A stretch of DNA of 64,000 nucleotides from NCBI RefSeq assembly GCF_963676685.1, contig NC_092356.1, positions 46,091,601-46,155,600 of the forward strand, given 5' to 3'. The stretch is from Mytilus edulis. Lineage: Eukaryota; Mollusca; Bivalvia; Mytilida; Mytilidae. Below, one piece after another: positions 63,201 to 64,000 of the stretch. Within the stretch, counting starts at the first letter, position 1. Each line of letters begins with the position of its first letter. The translations under genes were made by a program, and so were the position numbers. The notes under the pieces are model-generated. The model was given only the letters and a program-made list of their open reading frames with translations. It was not told the origin of the DNA and did not search any database.

Positions 63201-63976
63201 ATTGTCACGTTTTATTAAGAATATATGACACAGTCGAAACAAATAATCAAATGATTATACATCTCACAGGTAGATATTTATCTATTATAGACTGTTGACG
63301 AGGTCAAAAAGTTATATTTAACCTATTCCCGTTATATTGACGACGATATTGCTCGTATCAACCTCATACAAAGGCTATAGTAATACACAGTGTTAAACTT
63401 GATATCAAAACTTCATAAGCTATGTTCCTTTGGAATTTCAACCAAAGATGATGAACTGGATCTTCCATCACTGTATTGGATATCTAAACTACATAAGTGT
63501 CCTTACAAACAACGGTCTATGCTGGATCTTCCAAGTGCTCCACGAAACCTCTTTATTCGAAAGATTTGAACAGTAGATTCATGAAAAGCACAGGAATAAA
63601 ATCAATACTCTTTACGAATGAGTCTACATTATATACTTACTCATCTCACAACGTCGACCAATGAAACCATTCACACAGCCACATAACCCAGAAATGCAAA
63701 GTCCATCATTTAAACACGTAACATCATGACATGGGTCCTCTAACATTAACAAATAAAGTATGTTAAGAGCAATCATAATAGTTATGGAGAAATAAAGTTT
63801 TGAACGGTAGAGTCATCAAAACTACTAGAAGTAATTGAAACTAATACTCTTCATTAATGCAAACACTTATCACTTACAATTATATACTTACTTATCTCGC
63901 AATATCGACCAATGAAACCATTCACACAAGCACATAATTCAGAAGAGCACTGTCGTCCATTTTGACACGTATCAAG
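13861..63976 (-). CDS. Large modular EGF-like / unknown domain / ShKT extracellular protein gene (5' end outside window)
   Basis: Thirty-one exons read as one phase-compatible series. In order: fourteen EGF-like exons (ten before and four after a unique domain), eight 9-nt microexons and three small exons of 18, 33 and 36 nt as linkers, an unrecognised domain of about 207 residues, and two ShKT domains, with the stop at 13861. Nearly all boundaries are phase 1, the hallmark of shuffled extracellular modules. None of the EGF modules starts with the D-x-[D/N]-E calcium-binding signature, so they are probably of the non-calcium type. No membrane segment is seen. I infer a secreted or matrix protein. 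One EGF exon is split by a retroelement (42681-43098), so this allele may be damaged or may skip that exon. The series could also be two adjacent genes. Confidence 0.7.
13989..15792. other. Intron with dispersed repeats
   Basis: It contains an R4 copy at about 14145-14290 ('gacatcaactcgaccaaaga') and an R3 copy at about 15121-15345 ('gatgtggtatgattgccaat'). About 15630-15680 resembles another repeat shared with 9630-9720 and 24650-24720. No exon candidate was found. Confidence 0.6.
15793..16011 (-). CDS. Exon: Ser/Thr/Gln-rich linker plus ShKT domain 1
   Basis: 219 nt, phase 1-1, acceptor tttttatag and donor gtatgt. It starts [19 protein letters not shown], a Ser/Thr/Gln-rich stretch of about 45 residues that looks like an O-glycosylatable spacer. 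Then comes a ShKT module ([15 protein letters not shown], then CPLSCKLC) with six Cys. QFVNCQD here and KFVNCQD in the last exon show that the two modules are close relatives. The intron on its 5' side (16012-23717) is filled by a large mobile element. Confidence 0.85.
16013..16240 (-). repeat. R2 dispersed repeat
   Basis: It holds 'atggtggattaaacctggtt' and 'cctgacttggtacaggcatt', phrases shared with 183-385, 13225-13430, 25055-25185, 34080-34200, 55930-56010 and 59447-59545. It abuts the acceptor of the ShKT exon. Confidence 0.75.
16241..17206. other. Intron stretch without recognised content
   Basis: AT-rich, with a 63-codon plus-strand open frame (16460-16651) that shows no recognisable pattern. 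Nothing is supported. Confidence 0.4.
17225..17885 (-). pseudogene. Unidentified broken coding sequence
   Basis: Three minus-strand frames read in succession: about 17885-17607 ([13 protein letters not shown] through [10 protein letters not shown]), then 17626-17438 in another frame ([17 protein letters not shown]...), then after one TAA the same frame to 17225 ([20 protein letters not shown]). The sum looks like one degraded protein of about 215 residues, with helical charged segments and a hydrophobic C-terminal segment ([16 protein letters not shown]). The family is not recognised. It could be a retrocopy or a transposon remnant. Confidence 0.4.
18294..18302. repeat. Left 9-bp target-site duplication
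   Basis: ACTTTTTCT immediately before the left terminal inverted repeat. An identical copy follows the right end at 22503-22511. Confidence 0.85.
18303..18372 (+). repeat. Left terminal inverted repeat
   Basis: Begins GGTAAGCGGAAGAAGGGATC and runs to 'catattctatttat'. It matches the reverse complement of 22433-22502 with about two mismatches. Confidence 0.9.
18373..20650. repeat. Minisatellite array, period about 119 bp (left block)
   Basis: Units are marked by 'atgttgagaaaacagggg' at about 118-119-bp spacing (for example 19641, 19759, 19878 and 19997). Each unit holds two or three shorter variants of 'caggggatcctgtagaacg'. Units in the centre are nearly identical, and those at the margins are more diverged, as expected from unequal exchange. 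No coding capacity. Confidence 0.9.
19171..19511 (+). repeat. R1 dispersed repeat, full-length copy
   Basis: About 340 bp from 'cgatgccactgctggtagac' to 'cctggtacctttgataacta'. It contains an internal inverted motif pair (gacgtttcgtc near the start, gacgaaacg near the end). It interrupts the minisatellite. Other copies lie at 54066-54281, 54291-54616, 58691-58982 and 59678-60352, with older traces at 9235, 11190, 43700 and in the 1-1475 / 12092-13565 arms. Probably a SINE- or MITE-like element; class not resolved. Confidence 0.8.
20655..21640 (-). pseudogene. LINE C-terminal fragment inside the minisatellite element
   Basis: Read on the minus strand it gives pieces typical of the C-terminus of CR1/Jockey-group LINE proteins. 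These include [20 protein letters not shown] followed by [15 protein letters not shown] (the Cys/His motif), and upstream [19 protein letters not shown]. Frames are interrupted. It is a dead insertion that splits the tandem array into two blocks. Confidence 0.7.
21641..21950. repeat. Minisatellite array (right block)
   Basis: Diverged units of the same array continue ('gggatcctgtagactgccca', 'gatcctgtagaacgtccttt') up to about 21950. Confidence 0.8.
21951..22432. other. Internal unique segment of the TIR element
   Basis: Non-repetitive AT-rich DNA between the array and the right terminal repeat. No open frame of note; no transposase pattern. Confidence 0.5.
22433..22502 (-). repeat. Right terminal inverted repeat
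   Basis: Mirror of 18303-18372, ending 'gggatcccttcttccgctta' then CC. The right 9-bp duplication ACTTTTTCT follows at 22503-22511. Confidence 0.9.
22512..23717. other. Intron stretch without recognised content
   Basis: AT-rich. No exon candidate or clear repeat apart from a short piece near 23480-23540 resembling the 9630/24650 repeat. Confidence 0.4.
23718..23807 (-). CDS. EGF-like exon (last EGF before the ShKT part)
   Basis: 90 nt, phase 1-1, acceptor ttggtcctag and donor gtaagt. Six Cys: [18 protein letters not shown] then YIGYMGTTC, the compact EGF form. The following coding exon found is the ShKT exon at 15793-16011, with matching phase. Confidence 0.9.
24863..24871 (-). CDS. 9-nt microexon (x-V-D-x)
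   Basis: TGGTAGACA between an acceptor ending in ttttttag and the donor gtaagt. It is phase 1-1, so it adds three residues between the EGF exons 25480-25581 and 23718-23807. Recognised because the same arrangement recurs eight times. Confidence 0.65.
25055..25185 (+). repeat. R2 dispersed repeat fragment
   Basis: 'aaaccaggtttaatcaacaa' and 'agtaccaagtcagaaatatg' place it in the R2 family, in the intron before EGF exon 25480-25581. Confidence 0.7.
25480..25581 (-). CDS. EGF-like exon
   Basis: 102 nt, phase 1-1, acceptor gttcctag and donor gtaagt. Six Cys: [20 protein letters not shown] then [11 protein letters not shown]. It is very similar to 23718-23807 (shared PCVHG, GTTCSQ), so these two are a recent pair. 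Confidence 0.92.
25757..25999. repeat. Tandem repeat, period about 61 bp, four copies
   Basis: Copies start near 25757, 25819, 25880 and 25941, each with 'ttgctgttccttgactttgg' and 'taccgatgttcaaactctt'. High identity suggests recent expansion. Intronic. Confidence 0.9.
26466..26474 (-). CDS. 9-nt microexon (x-K-D-x)
   Basis: TAAAAGACC with acceptor tttttttcag and donor gtaagt, phase 1-1. Read in phase it is AAA GAC, so the apparent TAA is out of frame. It links EGF exons 28334-28441 and 25480-25581. Confidence 0.65.
26536..26740 (+). repeat. R3 dispersed repeat
   Basis: It begins 'gaagatgtggtatgattgcc' and includes 'aactataggtcaccgtacgg' and 'ctattaaaggccccgataag'. Copies at 15121-15345 and 41690-41850, with a piece at 44035-44125. 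Confidence 0.8.
27045..27430. repeat. R4 and R7 dispersed repeats side by side
   Basis: 27045-27190 is R4 ('gtcaaagagacaacaacctg', 'gaggttcagctagcccctaa'). 27240-27430 is R7 ('gaactccgagtccgatgtca'), whose inverse occurs at 42055-42250 and there also adjoins R4 (42300-42430). R4 and R7 may be parts of one larger element. Confidence 0.7.
27535..28486. repeat. Tandem duplication, copy A (about 0.95 kb)
   Basis: It begins 'ctttctgatacggttttagt' and matches 28487-29452 almost throughout. It contains one complete EGF exon with its flanking introns. Copy-to-copy offset at the exon is 969 bp. Confidence 0.93.
28334..28441 (-). CDS. EGF-like exon, duplicated copy A
   Basis: 108 nt, phase 1-1, acceptor cttttttaacag and donor gtaagt. 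Six Cys: [20 protein letters not shown] then [11 protein letters not shown]. The protein differs from copy B at few positions (M/K, K/Q, K/T, T/A), so both copies keep all structural residues. Confidence 0.92.
28487..29452. repeat. Tandem duplication, copy B
   Basis: Second unit, starting 'ctttctgataccggtttagt'. Small indels separate the copies (for example an added 'gtttgc' near 28705 and extra bases near 28895). The breakpoint is marked by 'acttttc' at both ends. Confidence 0.93.
29303..29410 (-). CDS. EGF-like exon, duplicated copy B
   Basis: 108 nt, phase 1-1, acceptor tctttgtaacag and donor gtaagt. Six Cys: [20 protein letters not shown] then [11 protein letters not shown]. It directly precedes copy A in the transcript. 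No 9-nt microexon lies between them, as expected if the duplication unit did not include one. Confidence 0.92.
29734..29742 (-). CDS. 9-nt microexon (x-V-N-x)
   Basis: TTGTGAATC between acceptor ccatgtttacag and donor gtaagt, phase 1-1. It joins the unknown-domain exon 30674-30743 (which ends in phase 1) to EGF exon 29303-29410. Confidence 0.65.
29743..30673. other. Intron without recognised content
   Basis: AT-rich. About 30500-30600 has a weak match to the R3 inverse ('cattgtgaaggtcttac'-type phrases are nearby at 31255). No exon candidate. Confidence 0.4.
30674..30743 (-). CDS. Unknown domain, exon 4
   Basis: 70 nt, phase 0-1, acceptor tttgtttatag and donor gtaagt. It encodes [17 protein letters not shown] followed by APQDCC. 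The final Cys pair and the RIWV strand are shared with the plus-strand exon 10982-11048. It returns the reading phase to 1, so EGF modules can follow. Confidence 0.85.
30744..31640. other. Intron with short simple repeats
   Basis: Contains short (GT)n/(TA)n around 31053-31072 and (CTTAT)n around 31115-31140. A plus-strand open frame at 30754-30993 is basic and shows no domain pattern. Confidence 0.45.
31641..31922 (-). CDS. Unknown domain, exon 3
   Basis: 282 nt, phase 0-0, acceptor atttatatttag and donor gtaagt; 94 codons. It begins [20 protein letters not shown], has four Cys, aromatic residues and short hydrophobic strands, and ends [11 protein letters not shown]. The frame is open right up to the acceptor. 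I do not recognise the fold. The alternation of strands and spaced Cys suggests a beta-rich extracellular domain. It is joined in phase to 38221-38334 across a 6.3-kb intron. Confidence 0.85.
35599..36145 (-). repeat. Two related copies of a ~165-bp segment, about 380 bp apart
   Basis: 35599-35760 and 35975-36145 share 'aatcaaagaattcaacttta' and 'ttccaaataattaatatta'-like text. On the minus strand both can be read as IIGNINY followed by KVEFFDS, but reading frames outside the shared part differ. It may be a repeated element with a fortuitous frame, or a remnant of a small gene. Confidence 0.55.
36887..37240 (-). mobile_element. tRNA-derived SINE with 10-bp target duplication
   Basis: On the minus strand it starts GAGAGCCGTGGTGTAGTAGT (A-box-like) and has a perfect B box GGTTCGATTCC. 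A conserved central part ('aggctaatgccgctacaagg') and an AT-rich tail follow. TTTACCAGTA flanks both sides (36877-36886 and 37241-37250). Two more copies lie at 56608-56837 (headless) and 59949-60279. Intact termini suggest relatively recent movement. Confidence 0.88.
38221..38334 (-). CDS. Unknown domain, exon 2
   Basis: 114 nt, phase 0-0, acceptor ttcacacag and donor gtatgt; 38 codons: [20 protein letters not shown] and on to CQSGVIE. Two Cys and a GEWDSVRF strand. It joins 38681-38838 (phase 0) and 31641-31922 (phase 0). Confidence 0.8.
38681..38838 (-). CDS. Unknown domain, exon 1
   Basis: 158 nt, phase 1-0, acceptor acttttaacag. The donor CAG|gttcac is weak, but it is the one that gives phase 0 for the next exon. 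It encodes [20 protein letters not shown], a likely amphipathic helix, then [18 protein letters not shown] and a basic tail RWRRGLQ. Three Cys. A short CxxLG...L-helix followed by GG can be seen in several Cys peptidase-like and lectin-like folds, but I cannot assign one. Confidence 0.72.
39461..39496 (-). CDS. 36-nt linker exon
   Basis: Phase 1-1, acceptor cttttttag and donor gtaagc; it reads [11 protein letters not shown], and its last base makes the Glu codon at the junction with 38681-38838. Third of three small exons leading into the unknown domain. Confidence 0.7.
39843..40294. mobile_element. Short inverted-repeat (MITE-like) element
   Basis: A perfect 22-bp inverted repeat ('cgtcgctgggcttctaaaat' plus GT and its mirror) bounds about 450 bp, and the similarity continues imperfectly inward. 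A possible ATTT duplication flanks it. No coding capacity. Intronic. Confidence 0.65.
40941..40973 (-). CDS. 33-nt linker exon
   Basis: Phase 1-1, acceptor ttgtgcag and donor gtgagt; it reads [10 protein letters not shown]. Second of the three small exons between the EGF part and the unknown domain. Confidence 0.6.
41599..41616 (-). CDS. 18-nt microexon
   Basis: TGTCGACAACACCTGCTG, phase 1-1, acceptor ttattttcag and donor gtaggt; it reads STTPA, a Ser/Thr/Pro linker. It follows the interrupted EGF exon. Confidence 0.6.
41690..42430. repeat. R3, R7 and R4 repeats in one intron
   Basis: 41690-41850 is R3 ('aaaggtcaccgtacggacat'). 42055-42250 is R7 in the orientation opposite to 27240-27430 ('gacatcggactcggacttct', 'gtcccaagtcaggagcctct'). 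42300-42430 is R4 ('cgtcgggttgctgtctctta'). They fill the 1-kb intron between the interrupted EGF exon and the 18-nt microexon. Confidence 0.7.
42590..43121 (-). CDS. EGF-like exon interrupted by a retroelement insertion
   Basis: The 5' part (43121-43099) has acceptor cttttatgaag and encodes CSPDPCK. The 3' part (42680-42590) resumes at [12 protein letters not shown] and ends GYTGRNCQT before donor gtacat. Together they make 114 nt in phase 1-1 and a regular six-Cys EGF. Between them 42681-43098 is foreign and carries stops on this strand. The duplicated TTCC (42677-42680 and 43095-43098) fits a short target duplication. As the exon is symmetric, skipping it would keep the frame. As read, this allele cannot encode the module. 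Confidence 0.85.
42681..43098 (+). mobile_element. 5'-truncated R5 retroelement inserted in an EGF exon
   Basis: It opens in the C-terminal part of an RT-type protein ([20 protein letters not shown], then [12 protein letters not shown]). It then runs into a tail shared with 50227-50470, 52796-52965, 59050-59230 and 62720-62900 ('agcaacacgacgggtgccgc', 'gagcaggatctgcttaccct'), ending 'tcgtccctctttcc'. The longer copy at 50227-51150 identifies the parent as a Penelope-like or related RT element. Lack of the 5' part is typical of truncated reverse transcription. Confidence 0.85.
43122..45529. other. Intron, including the 5' side of a LINE
   Basis: 43700-43800 resembles an R1 tail, and 44035-44125 an R3 piece. 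The stretch upstream of 45530 probably includes the LINE 5' leader, whose start I cannot place. No exon candidate. Confidence 0.45.
45530..48901 (+). CDS. LINE APE endonuclease / reverse transcriptase polyprotein (two frameshifts)
   Basis: The start is ATG 45530. The N-terminal region is hydrophobic ([14 protein letters not shown]) and is followed by GDIEPNPGP, a 2A-like motif, at about residues 76-84. Then comes an APE endonuclease ([40 protein letters not shown]) and an RT ([93 protein letters not shown]). The C-terminus has a CLCG...KHYLLYC Cys/His motif. Overall about 1,120 codons, like the ORF2 of Jockey/CR1-group LINEs. The frame breaks at about 47600 and again at about 47715, so the copy is dead though young. 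No separate ORF1 was seen. Confidence 0.92.
45755..45781 (+). other. 2A-like ribosome-skipping motif
   Basis: Codons for GDIEPNPGP match the D-x-E-x-N-P-G-P consensus. 2A-like sequences are known near the N-terminus of some marine-invertebrate APE-type LINEs. Skipping would separate the 83-residue hydrophobic leader from the endonuclease/RT. Confidence 0.75.
49577..49585 (-). CDS. 9-nt microexon (x-V-S-x)
   Basis: CTGTGAGTC, acceptor ttttttatctag, donor gtgagt, phase 1-1. It sits 342 bp after EGF exon 49927-50031 and before the interrupted EGF exon, just outside the LINE 3' end. Confidence 0.65.
49927..50031 (-). CDS. EGF-like exon
   Basis: 105 nt, phase 1-1, acceptor atctttcag and donor gtgagt. 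Six Cys: [19 protein letters not shown] then [13 protein letters not shown]. Belongs with 52325, 54749, 56930 and 58237 to a set sharing C-x-PDPC...G-x-C and GYTG. Confidence 0.93.
50227..51150 (-). pseudogene. R5 Penelope-like RT remnant with tail
   Basis: On the minus strand it reads, with stops and indels, [30 protein letters not shown] (motif C YIDD), [36 protein letters not shown] and [19 protein letters not shown], then the R5 tail (50470-50227). The spacing of FRYIDD and the downstream part is parallel to the Penelope RT core at 3700-3750. It is the longest copy of the family that also broke the EGF exon at 42681-43098. Confidence 0.85.
51151..51650. other. Intron stretch without recognised content
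   Basis: AT-rich. A few phrases ('gtttgatgagactacgcaag') are low in AT but show no pattern. No exon candidate. Confidence 0.35.
51655..51731. repeat. (ATT)n microsatellite
   Basis: About 25 ATT units 51 bp from a 9-nt microexon. It produces spurious Tyr- and Ile-rich frames. Confidence 0.95.
51783..51791 (-). CDS. 9-nt microexon (x-V-M-x)
   Basis: GCGTCATGC with acceptor attattttcag and donor gtaagt, phase 1-1. Between EGF exons 52325-52429 and 49927-50031. Confidence 0.65.
52325..52429 (-). CDS. EGF-like exon
   Basis: 105 nt, phase 1-1, acceptor tattgttttag and donor gtaagc. Six Cys: [19 protein letters not shown] then [13 protein letters not shown]. Confidence 0.93.
52796..52965 (-). repeat. 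R5 tail fragment
   Basis: It matches 50280-50470 ('aacgccatggcaaaaaacga', 'agggtgagcagatcctactt'). No RT part. Confidence 0.75.
53062..53070 (-). CDS. 9-nt microexon (x-A-N-x)
   Basis: TTGCCAATC with acceptor ttcttattacag and donor gtaagt, phase 1-1. Between EGF exons 54749-54853 and 52325-52429. Confidence 0.68.
53215..53420. repeat. GC-richer repeat related to the foldback element
   Basis: It holds 'ccatatcttcccacccgggc' followed by tgata, 'gtgcatctcgtgcaaaaaaa' and 'gtgcctctcgtgcaagttac' (an internal near-repeat), then CRE-like TGACGTCA-type sites (about 53363 and 53383). The 'tcttcccacccgggctgata' phrase is close to the right arm of the element at 53707-53842, so both may belong to one family. 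Confidence 0.5.
53707..53842. mobile_element. Foldback (MITE-like) element with perfect 29-bp inverted ends
   Basis: 53707-53735 and 53814-53842 are exact inverted repeats ('gattaatacatggccttttc' plus CATATCAGC). The pairing continues for about 14 more bases with few mismatches, leaving a loop of about 50 bp. The transcript would form a strong hairpin. No target duplication was confirmed. Confidence 0.85.
54066..54616 (+). repeat. Two R1 copies in direct tandem
   Basis: 54066-54281 lacks the first ~120 bp of R1. 54291-54616 is nearly complete, from 'gtcgatgccactgctggtgg' to 'cctggtacctttgataactt', but is missing part of the cgcgtctggcg segment. A 99-codon open frame in the second copy (54364-54663) is a property of the repeat ([17 protein letters not shown]). 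Confidence 0.8.
54749..54853 (-). CDS. EGF-like exon
   Basis: 105 nt, phase 1-1, acceptor taatcaacag, weaker donor CAG|gttaga. Six Cys: [19 protein letters not shown] then [13 protein letters not shown]. Confidence 0.9.
54854..55391. other. Short intron without recognised content
   Basis: 538 bp between the 9-nt microexon and EGF exon 54749-54853. AT-rich; nothing else seen. Confidence 0.5.
55392..55400 (-). CDS. 9-nt microexon (x-I-D-x)
   Basis: TTATTGATT with acceptor ttattatttcag and donor gtgagt, phase 1-1. Between EGF exons 56930-57034 and 54749-54853. Confidence 0.68.
55440..56010 (-). repeat. R6 and R2 dispersed repeats
   Basis: R6 has an internal direct repeat: 'aacactacaatgtaacacac' near 55730 and 'aacgctaaaatgtaacacac' near 55900. 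55930-56010 is R2 ('cctgacttggtacaggacat', 'atggtgggttgaacctggtt'). A further stretch to about 56400 holds short open frames without a pattern. Confidence 0.65.
56608..56837 (-). mobile_element. SINE copy lacking its tRNA-like head
   Basis: It matches the body of 36887-37240 ('agcggcattagcctgctctt', 'tcgaaatctacaagggtgtc') and stops at 'gaccatactcg', before the B box. It ends 93 bp from EGF exon 56930-57034. Confidence 0.85.
56930..57034 (-). CDS. EGF-like exon
   Basis: 105 nt, phase 1-1, acceptor gttcctattcctacag, donor gtaaat. Six Cys: [19 protein letters not shown] then [13 protein letters not shown]. Confidence 0.93.
57155..57242. repeat. (CT)n microsatellite with (CA)n end
   Basis: About 38 CT units followed by five CA units, 120 bp upstream of EGF exon 56930-57034 in transcript order. 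It produces spurious Ser-Leu and Arg-Glu frames. A transcribed (GA)n tract this near an exon could affect splicing. Confidence 0.95.
57697..57705 (-). CDS. 9-nt microexon (x-V-D-x)
   Basis: TTGTTGATT with a strong acceptor (tttttttctcttgcag) and donor gtaagt, phase 1-1. Between EGF exons 58237-58341 and 56930-57034. Confidence 0.7.
57855..58130. repeat. R8 repeat with GACG-rich end
   Basis: It runs from 'cacggatgtcccatccgcac' through 'ctttaacctgacgcgggaca' into a (GACGGACGAAC)-like stretch at 58030-58080. Layout is that of a high-copy mussel repeat; I see only this copy in the window. Confidence 0.5.
58237..58341 (-). CDS. EGF-like exon
   Basis: 105 nt, phase 1-1, acceptor tcttttgtgacag and donor gtatgt. 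Six Cys: [19 protein letters not shown] then [13 protein letters not shown]. Confidence 0.93.
58691..59545. repeat. R1, R5 and R2 fragments in one intron
   Basis: 58691-58982 is R1 without its first ~80 bp. 59050-59230 is an R5 tail in minus orientation ('gatatcatatgctttggaag', 'gtggcacccgtcgcgttgca'). 59447-59545 is R2 ('aaaccaggtttaaccaacca'). Confidence 0.75.
59678..60352 (+). repeat. R1 copy split by a SINE
   Basis: R1 begins 'ggtcgatgccactgctggtg', is interrupted after 'agcaccactgat' at 59948, and resumes with 'agcgtcactgatgagtctta' at 60280, ending near 60352. R1 is therefore older than this SINE insertion. Confidence 0.85.
59949..60279 (-). mobile_element. SINE inserted in R1, with 12-bp target duplication
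   Basis: Same family as 36887-37240: AT-rich tail at the left, central part ('agggtgcgagtgctgccttg'), and tRNA-like head at the right ('caactacaccacggct'). AGCACCACTGAT (59937-59948) and AGCGTCACTGAT (60280-60291) are the target duplication with two differences. The B box is degenerate here. Confidence 0.85.
60876..60971 (-). CDS. EGF-like exon
   Basis: 96 nt, phase 1-1, acceptor tattgttgaccag and donor gtgagt. Six Cys: [14 protein letters not shown] then [16 protein letters not shown]. It lacks the usual Gly-Tyr before the last Cys. No 9-nt microexon was found on either side; with 62249 and 63641 it forms an N-terminal subgroup beginning D-x-C. Confidence 0.85.
60972..62248. other. Intron without recognised content
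   Basis: AT-rich with short open frames. A possible microexon at about 61412 was examined and not accepted. Confidence 0.45.
62249..62347 (-). CDS. EGF-like exon
   Basis: 99 nt, phase 1-1, acceptor atcgtgttgtag and donor gtaagt. Six Cys: [19 protein letters not shown] then [11 protein letters not shown]. Confidence 0.92.
62720..63150 (-). pseudogene. R5 RT tail remnant
   Basis: On the minus strand, broken frames match 50227-50760 ([16 protein letters not shown]-like, then the tail). The region corresponds to the RT C-terminus and 3' tail. Confidence 0.75.
63415..63568 (+). pseudogene. R5 RT N-terminal remnant
   Basis: On the plus strand it reads [20 protein letters not shown] followed by [19 protein letters not shown] corresponds to the PLE RT1 motif (compare FYLLPKIHK in the element at 1976-5895). 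About 63318-63350 gives RYIDDDIA, a piece of motif C. The order and opposite orientation relative to 62720-63150 show rearrangement. Confidence 0.7.
63641..63739 (-). CDS. EGF-like exon
   Basis: 99 nt, phase 1-1, acceptor tgttaatgttag and donor gtaagt. Six Cys: [19 protein letters not shown] then [11 protein letters not shown]. Part of a local tandem duplication with the next exon. Confidence 0.9.
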
Positions 63977-63982
63977 TTAACG
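63801..63982. repeat. Local duplication unit containing a cut EGF exon
   Basis: 'tgaacggtagagtcatcaaa' at 63801 resembles 'tgaacagtagattcatgaaa' at 63566 and 'taacggtagagtaataaaac' at 63978. The spacing is about 235 and then about 177 bp, so the second unit is shorter because the exon is cut at its 5' end. The array may continue beyond 64000. Confidence 0.65.
63892..63976 (-). pseudogene. Truncated EGF-like exon
   Basis: The donor (gtaagt) and the last part of an EGF are present ([12 protein letters not shown] then [11 protein letters not shown]), close to 63641-63739. Upstream of about 63976 there is no AG acceptor and the first Cys pair is missing, because the sequence passes into the next duplication unit. 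Either a dead exon or one using an acceptor beyond the window. Confidence 0.65.
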
Positions 63983-64000
63983 GTAGAGTAATAAAACACT

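Overview
The window looks like nuclear DNA of a marine bivalve, most likely a mussel of the Mytilus kind. This is an inference: it is AT-rich, split by long introns, and crowded with dispersed repeats, a molluscan-type tRNA-derived SINE with an (ATCA)n tail, a Penelope-like element and an APE/RT-type LINE. No bacterial or organellar gene was seen.

The main gene lies on the minus strand. It enters from beyond 64000 and ends at a stop codon at 13861. I read about 31 coding exons, almost all in phase 1-1. In transcript order they give about ten EGF-like exons (63976 to 42590), three small linker exons (41616 to 39461), an unrecognised Cys-containing domain of about 207 residues over four exons (38838 to 30674), four more EGF-like exons (29410 to 23718) and two ShKT domains, the last carrying the stop (16011 to 13861). 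Between EGF exons sit eight 9-nt microexons, each with its own splice sites and each preserving phase. The product should be a large, disulfide-rich, modular extracellular protein. Whether all exons belong to one transcript needs RNA.

A second small gene start lies on the plus strand at 9146-11048: a signal-peptide exon, a 40-codon exon and a 22-codon exon. The last matches the final exon of the unknown domain in length, phase and sequence pattern, so it appears to be a divergent paralogue.

Mobile DNA fills the rest. 1-13565 carries an inverted duplication (arms of about 1.47 kb) around a Penelope-like element with 527-bp inverted terminal repeats. 18303-22502 is a 4.2-kb element with about 70-bp terminal inverted repeats, a perfect 9-bp target duplication and a minisatellite interior built from a motif of its own ends. 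42681-43098 is a truncated retroelement inserted inside an EGF exon. 45530-49525 is a LINE whose protein starts with a hydrophobic stretch followed by a 2A-like motif. SINEs, foldback elements, microsatellites and local duplications (including two that copy or cut EGF exons) fill the introns.

Names R1 to R8 are local labels for repeat families compared by eye inside this window. Identities and ends of diverged copies are approximate. Splice sites were read from consensus, phase and protein pattern only.
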